In this document: piece by piece, positions 6,540 through 9,741 of the stretch | Layout of the letters: each line of letters begins with the position of its first letter | How positions within the stretch are numbered: the first letter of the stretch is position 1 | DNA from: JAJQCI01 sp964388305 | GTDB taxonomy: Bacteria > Bacillota > Clostridia > Lachnospirales > CAG-274 | Assembly: GCA_964388305.1 (NCBI GenBank) | Contig: CAYMAA010000070.1 | Span: 1-9,741 of the forward strand | Direction of reading: 5' to 3' | DNA: 9,741 nucleotides | The notes under the pieces: generated by a model | Database searches by the model: none | What the model saw: the letters and a program-made list of their open reading frames with translations, nothing else | What the model was told of the DNA's origin: nothing | Made by a program: the position numbers and the translations under genes

Positions 6540-7507
6540 TTTTTCTTCACCTCCCCGAAAACTTTAGGTTCCGTAAACTTTTCAATAAGAGGAACACAAA
6601 GGTTCATAAGAAGAATTGAATAGGATACGCCCTCGGGGTAGCCGCCCCAAAGCCTTATAATGCAGGTTAAAATACCGCAGCCAAAGCCCATTATAAGCTG
6701 ACCGTTGGCAGTAACAGGGGAGGACGCATAATCCGTTGCCATAAAGAAAGCGCCAAGCATAAGTCCGCCAAGTACAAGCTCGTTTACAGCTCCCATTACA
6801 TCTCCAATGCCGTTTCTGCCAAATATAAGCATAAATACAAATACTGTTGCCAAATAGGTTACGGGTATTCTCCAGCTTATAACCTTTTTGGCTATAAGAT
6901 AAATTCCGCCCAAAAGAAGAAGTACCGCGCAGGTTTCTCCGATTGTTCCGCCGACGTTACCTATAAAGCCGTTTAATATATCGTTTGCCGTAACAGCCGC
7001 ACCGCCCTCTTTAAGTACTGTGAGCGGTGTTGCGGTAGTTGTTGCGTCTGCCGCAAACCTTGCGGCGCCAAAGGCTGAGCTTCCCGTCATGTGTGTCGGA
7101 TAAGCCGCAAGCAAAAACGCACGTCCCGCAAGAGCAGGGTTAATAAAGTTTTGCCCAATGCCGCCAAAAAGCTGCTTTGCCACAACTATTGCAAAAAATC
7201 CGCCCACTATAGGCATCCAAAACGGTGATGTTTCAGGCAAATTCATTGCCAAAAGCAAGCCTGTAACAACTGCGGAAAGATCGTTAATTGTTACCTCCTG
7301 CTTTGTAATTTTCTGAAAAGCCGCCTCAAAAAACACACAGGCAATAATTGAAATTGCAACGGTAATTGCCGCATTAATGCTGTTGTTATGTAACAATATG
7401 CCTGCCACCGTTGCAGGCGCAAGAGCAATTATTACATCAAGCATAATACCTCTTGTACTATCGTTTGAACGAATGTGAGGCGTTGATGATACTGTCAGTC
7501 TACTCAT
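6536..7507 (-). CDS. rnfD: Rnf complex subunit D, covalent FMN membrane protein
   Basis: A 323-residue polytopic membrane protein (about nine to ten segments), homologous to NqrB and part of the Na+- or H+-moving core. Family landmarks are SSTPHIRSNDSTRGIMLDV at 7-25, the FGGIGQNFINPALAGRAF block at 114-131, and FMATDYASSPVT at 255-266. The covalent FMN site is at 154-162, D-A-T-T-T-A-T-P-L, with T160 the predicted attachment residue; the usual Gly of the S(T)GAT motif is Thr158 here. Length is near the family norm. Its start shares one base with the rnfC stop (TAATG, 7505-7509), and AAAGGGGGC (complement of 7516-7524) within the rnfC 3' end is the ribosome binding site. Confidence 0.95.
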   Translation of the reverse strand: MSRLTVSSTPHIRSNDSTRGIMLDVIIALAPATVAGILLHNNSINAAITVAISIIACVFFEAAFQKITKQEVTINDLSAVVTGLLLAMNLPETSPFWMPIVGGFFAIVVAKQLFGGIGQNFINPALAGRAFLLAAYPTHMTGSSAFGAARFAADATTTATPLTVLKEGGAAVTANDILNGFIGNVGGTIGETCAVLLLLGGIYLIAKKVISWRIPVTYLATVFVFMLIFGRNGIGDVMGAVNELVLGGLMLGAFFMATDYASSPVTANGQLIMGFGCGILTCIIRLWGGYPEGVSYSILLMNLCVPLIEKFTEPKVFGEVKKK

Positions 7508-8844
7508 TATTTTTTGCCCCCTTTCGCTCTAAGCGCTGCCATTGCTTCTCTCTTGTATACTCTTATGGATTGTGCAAGCTGCCGTTTTGCAGGGCATATA
7601 AATGAGCAAGAGCCGCACTCAATACAGTCTGTTCCGTGGTGCTTTATAAAGGAGTCCATATCCCCTGCGCGAGCCTCCTTTGCAAGATACAGCGGCATAA
7701 GGCCCATAGGGCAGTGATCCACACACTTGCCGCAGCGTATACAGTTGCTTTCGGGAGGAATTTCCGCCGTTTTTGCCGTAAGACAAAGTATGCCCGAGGT
7801 TGTTTTTGTAACGGGAACCTGAGTGTCAAAAAGAGCAACACCCATCATAGGCCCGCCCGAAATAACCTTTGCCGCTTCTTCCTTAAAGCCGCCTGCCGCC
7901 TCAATAAGGTCGGCGTAGCTCATACCAACGGGCACTTCAAAGTTAGATGGTGTTTTAACCGCATCTCCCGTAACCGTAACAACCCTTCTGGTTAAAGGCT
8001 TGTCCAACGCAACGGCATCATAAATTGCCATAACAGTTGCCACATTGTCCACAATGCACCCAACTGCGGCAGGCAATGCTCCGCCGTTTGGCACTTTTTT
8101 GCCCGTAACTGCATCTATAAGCTGTTTTTCTGAGCCTTGAGGATATTTGCATTTAAGAGCAACAACCTCAATATCCGTCTTTCCCGATGTAAGCTTTTTC
8201 ATATTGTCAATAGCGTCGGGTTTGTTTGCTTCAATGCCAATGTGTCCCTTTGCCCCCGGAAACAGCTTGAGCATAATTTCAAGACCCTTTACAAGACTTT
8301 CTCCCCTTTCCACCATACATCTGTGGTCGCAGGTAAGATAAGGCTCACATTCAGCCGCATTTACAATAATGTCCGTAATCTTTGCGTCCGGGCCCGGCTT
8401 TAGCTTAACGTGTGTAGGAAAACCCGCTCCGCCTAAACCGACAATGCCGGCTTCCTTAATTTTTGTTAAAATTTCATCATTGGAAAGGCTTTTGCCCTTA
8501 TCCTTTCCTACGGACGGATCAGCTTCAAACTCCCCGTCATTTTCAATAATAATGGAATTAACCATTGCTCCGCCCGGAGTAAGCATTGGCTTAACCGCCT
8601 TAACCACACCGGAAACCGTTGCGTGAACAGGCGCACCCAATCCTGCAATTTCGCCAATTTTCTGCCCAACAAGAACACGATCCTTGACCTTTACAAGCGG
8701 AGTACAGGGCGCTCCAATGTGCTGGCTCATAGGTATAACTATCTCACCGCCCACAGCAGGATTAAGCGTCTTAATGGCAGCCTTGTTGGAAAGCTCTTTT
8801 CCGTCATGAGGATGAACGCCTCTTTTGAAGGTTTTGAGTTCCAT
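7507..8844 (-). CDS. rnfC: Rnf complex subunit C, NADH/FMN and Fe-S protein
   Basis: A 445-residue peripheral subunit that carries the NAD(H) site of the Rnf complex on the cytoplasmic side. Domains in order: an N-terminal barrel-sandwich segment (about 30-105, with APVHATVSGVVKAV at 71-84), a complex I 51-kDa-like FMN/NADH domain (GLGGAGFPTHVKLKP at 136-150, NAAECEPYLTCDHR at 162-175, KYPQGSEKQLI at 233-243), an SLBB-type segment (about 285-330), and two [4Fe-4S] motifs: C368/C371/C374/C378 and C407/C410/C413/C417. All are intact and the length is typical of the clostridial form. It is the first gene of the operon, with an ideal AAGGAGGT site (complement of 8852-8859) seven bases before the ATG. 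Confidence 0.96.
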   Translation of the reverse strand: MELKTFKRGVHPHDGKELSNKAAIKTLNPAVGGEIVIPMSQHIGAPCTPLVKVKDRVLVGQKIGEIAGLGAPVHATVSGVVKAVKPMLTPGGAMVNSIIIENDGEFEADPSVGKDKGKSLSNDEILTKIKEAGIVGLGGAGFPTHVKLKPGPDAKITDIIVNAAECEPYLTCDHRCMVERGESLVKGLEIMLKLFPGAKGHIGIEANKPDAIDNMKKLTSGKTDIEVVALKCKYPQGSEKQLIDAVTGKKVPNGGALPAAVGCIVDNVATVMAIYDAVALDKPLTRRVVTVTGDAVKTPSNFEVPVGMSYADLIEAAGGFKEEAAKVISGGPMMGVALFDTQVPVTKTTSGILCLTAKTAEIPPESNCIRCGKCVDHCPMGLMPLYLAKEARAGDMDSFIKHHGTDCIECGSCSFICPAKRQLAQSIRVYKREAMAALRAKGGKK

Positions 8845-8970
8845 AATTTTTACCTCCTTGTTATTTTGTCTGATATTTGTGTGCCGAAAAGCAAAAATAC
8901 TGTAAAACGTACTAAATCCGCTTTAATTCTTATGCCTTTCAAAAACCGTTATGAAATATCTCTACACTCT

Positions 8971-8999
8971 ATAATAATATATTTTTCGTAAAAGTACAA
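8971..8999 (-). promoter_or_regulatory. Probable sigma-A promoter of the rnf operon
   Basis: On the - strand, TTGTAC (complement of 8994-8999) and TATTAT (complement of 8971-8976) are separated by 17 bases. The -10 matches 5 of 6 positions, the -35 only the TTG. Transcription from near 8964 would give a leader of about 120 bases before rnfC. I saw no recognised riboswitch or attenuator in that leader. Confidence 0.55.
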
Positions 9000-9185
9000 C
9001 CCCCTTTTTGTTACTTTTCGTCATTTTTTAATGCCATTCTTTAAAAAAAATTGTAAGGATTGTATGCTTATTCCTCTTAAAAAATATATGAAGCCCGCCT
9101 CAAATCTATTACATTTAACAGTATTTCAGAAAAACACCTCGCTTCCTTTCTCAGGCTGAATTTCACCGCATTTTAATTCTCAGAT

Positions 9186-9218
9186 TAAATTCCGTTGTAA
9201 ATTCAACTGTGGAATTTA
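9186..9218. repeat. Imperfect palindrome upstream of the serC promoter
   Basis: TAAATTCC (9186-9193) is the exact reverse complement of GGAATTTA (9211-9218), and inside it GTTG (9194-9197) pairs with CAAC (9204-9207), leaving a TAAATT loop and a three-base TGT bulge. It lies 50 bases upstream of the serC -35 and has no T-run on the + side, so it looks more like an operator or a DNA cruciform than a terminator. Function unknown. Confidence 0.5.
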
Positions 9219-9267
9219 CTTTGAAAATTTACTGGTGAAAAATTTTAAAAATCGGGGGGAAAGTATA

Positions 9268-9296
9268 TTGACGTGATTTGCGGAAAGTAGTATAAT
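9268..9296 (+). promoter_or_regulatory. Strong sigma-A promoter of serC
   Basis: TTGACG (9268-9273; 5 of 6) and a perfect TATAAT (9291-9296) are separated by exactly 17 bases. Transcription should start near 9303, giving a leader of about 66 bases, very rich in T and A. Confidence 0.85.
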
Positions 9297-9352
9297 GTGA
9301 ATAAGTTTTTATTTTTTTATATATTTATAAACTGTTTTATTTTTTATTTTGT

Positions 9353-9360
9353 GGGAGGAA
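9353..9360 (+). promoter_or_regulatory. Ribosome binding site of serC
   Basis: GGGAGGAA lies eight bases before ATG 9369, which fixes the serC start. Confidence 0.85.
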
Positions 9361-9368
9361 AAATTAAA

Positions 9369-9741
9369 ATGGAAAGAGTATACAATTTTTCGGCAGGCCC
9401 GTCCATGCTGCCCTTGCCTGTATTGGAAAAGGCGCAAAAAGAGCTTTTAAACTATGGCGGAACAGGCACTTCCGTTATGGAAATGAGCCATAGGTCGAAA
9501 GCATTTGATGACATTATAAAAGATGCCGAAAAGGTTTTAAGAGAATTAATGAACATTCCCGATAACTACAGGGTTATGTTTTTACAGGGCGGCGGCTCTA
9601 CACAATTTGCCATGATACCCCTTAATTTATTTAACGGTTCCAAAAAGGCCGACTATGTTAAAACGGGTCAGTGGGCAAAAAAGGCGACGGCAGAGGCTTC
9701 CAGATACGGCGAGGTCAATATTGTTGCGTCTTCCGAGGACA
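9369..9741 (+). CDS. serC: Phosphoserine aminotransferase, 5' part (3' end outside window)
   Basis: The first 124 residues of the PLP enzyme that converts 3-phosphohydroxypyruvate and glutamate to phosphoserine and 2-oxoglutarate, the second step of serine biosynthesis. The N-terminus VYNFSAGPSMLPLPVLEKAQ is diagnostic. H41 and R42 (EMSHRS) match the substrate-binding His and Arg of E. coli SerC, GGGST at 74-78 forms the cofactor-phosphate loop, and W102 (TGQWAKKA) matches the tryptophan that stacks on the PLP ring. The PLP-binding lysine, expected near residue 198, lies beyond the window. The frame is open to the right edge. It has its own strong promoter and a good ribosome binding site. 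In many clostridia serA follows, which cannot be seen here. Confidence 0.96.
   Translation, partial: MERVYNFSAGPSMLPLPVLEKAQKELLNYGGTGTSVMEMSHRSKAFDDIIKDAEKVLRELMNIPDNYRVMFLQGGGSTQFAMIPLNLFNGSKKADYVKTGQWAKKATAEASRYGEVNIVASSED

Larger units (their letters stand above)
8845..9368. other. Divergent AT-rich intergenic region, rnfC to serC
   Basis: About 524 bases separate the divergent rnfC and serC starts. No credible coding sequence was found. It contains the rnf leader and promoter, a poly-A/T-rich middle with no recognised RNA, an imperfect palindrome at 9186-9218, the serC promoter at 9268-9296 and the AT-rich serC leader. No clear Rex-type operator was found. Confidence 0.7.

Noticed and set aside
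8623..8991. A 122-codon open frame on the + strand running from rnfC into the intergenic region
   Set aside because: Most of it is antisense to the N-terminal part of rnfC; no ribosome binding site, no domain, and it ends within the rnf promoter.
8860..9070. Possible Rex (NADH-sensing) operator near the rnf promoter
   Set aside because: TTGTTA-like half sites occur (8860s and about 9008), but none is followed by the matching inverted TAACAA half at the required spacing.
9001..9185. Structured RNA or riboswitch upstream of serC
   Set aside because: No conserved motif or strong stem was found, and the near-consensus serC promoter at 9268-9296 would leave this stretch untranscribed with serC.

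Overview
The window looks like chromosomal DNA from a strictly anaerobic Gram-positive bacterium of the class Clostridia, possibly Lachnospiraceae-like. The reasons are a complete six-gene Rnf operon in the order C-D-G-E-A-B, strong GGAGG-type ribosome binding sites, a moderate-to-low GC content by eye, an FprA-type flavodiiron protein, and a membrane-anchored LysM protein of a type common in this group. The genus cannot be fixed from the sequence alone. No rRNA, tRNA, CRISPR array, insertion sequence or phage gene was seen.

Positions 1-3767 lie on the + strand. They hold the 3' part of an FprA-family flavodiiron gene, a LysM membrane protein with a basic Ser/Arg-rich cytoplasmic tail, a strong intrinsic terminator, and a GNAT acetyltransferase. 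Next comes a stretch of about 325 bases that reads like a decayed short gene (one in-frame stop and two frame changes), whose last frame ends in an ATGA overlap with the following gene. That gene is a classical short-chain dehydrogenase/reductase. A bidirectional terminator at about 3807-3851 separates this side from the next operon.

Positions 3868-8844 on the - strand carry the whole Rnf complex, transcribed rnfC-rnfD-rnfG-rnfE-rnfA-rnfB. The genes are packed with 1- to 4-base overlaps or 15- to 18-base gaps, and several Shine-Dalgarno sequences lie inside the 3' end of the preceding gene. A sigma-A-like promoter at 8971-8999 is the likely start of the operon. Rnf transfers electrons between reduced ferredoxin and NAD+ and couples this to Na+ or H+ movement across the membrane. 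RnfB takes ferredoxin electrons through many Fe-S clusters, RnfG and RnfD carry covalent FMN, RnfA and RnfE form the membrane core, and RnfC carries the NADH/FMN site.

Positions 8845-9368 are a divergent AT-rich intergenic region with an rnf promoter, an imperfect palindrome, and an excellent serC promoter (TTGACG-17-TATAAT). The window ends inside serC, the phosphoserine aminotransferase of serine biosynthesis.

The window is mostly conserved metabolism. The least expected items are the apparent gene relic at 2686-3012, the LysM protein with an apparently shortened G5-like segment and no visible peptidase, the non-glycine FMN-attachment motifs in both RnfG and RnfD, and the palindrome upstream of serC. 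I did not find a convincing new multi-gene system.
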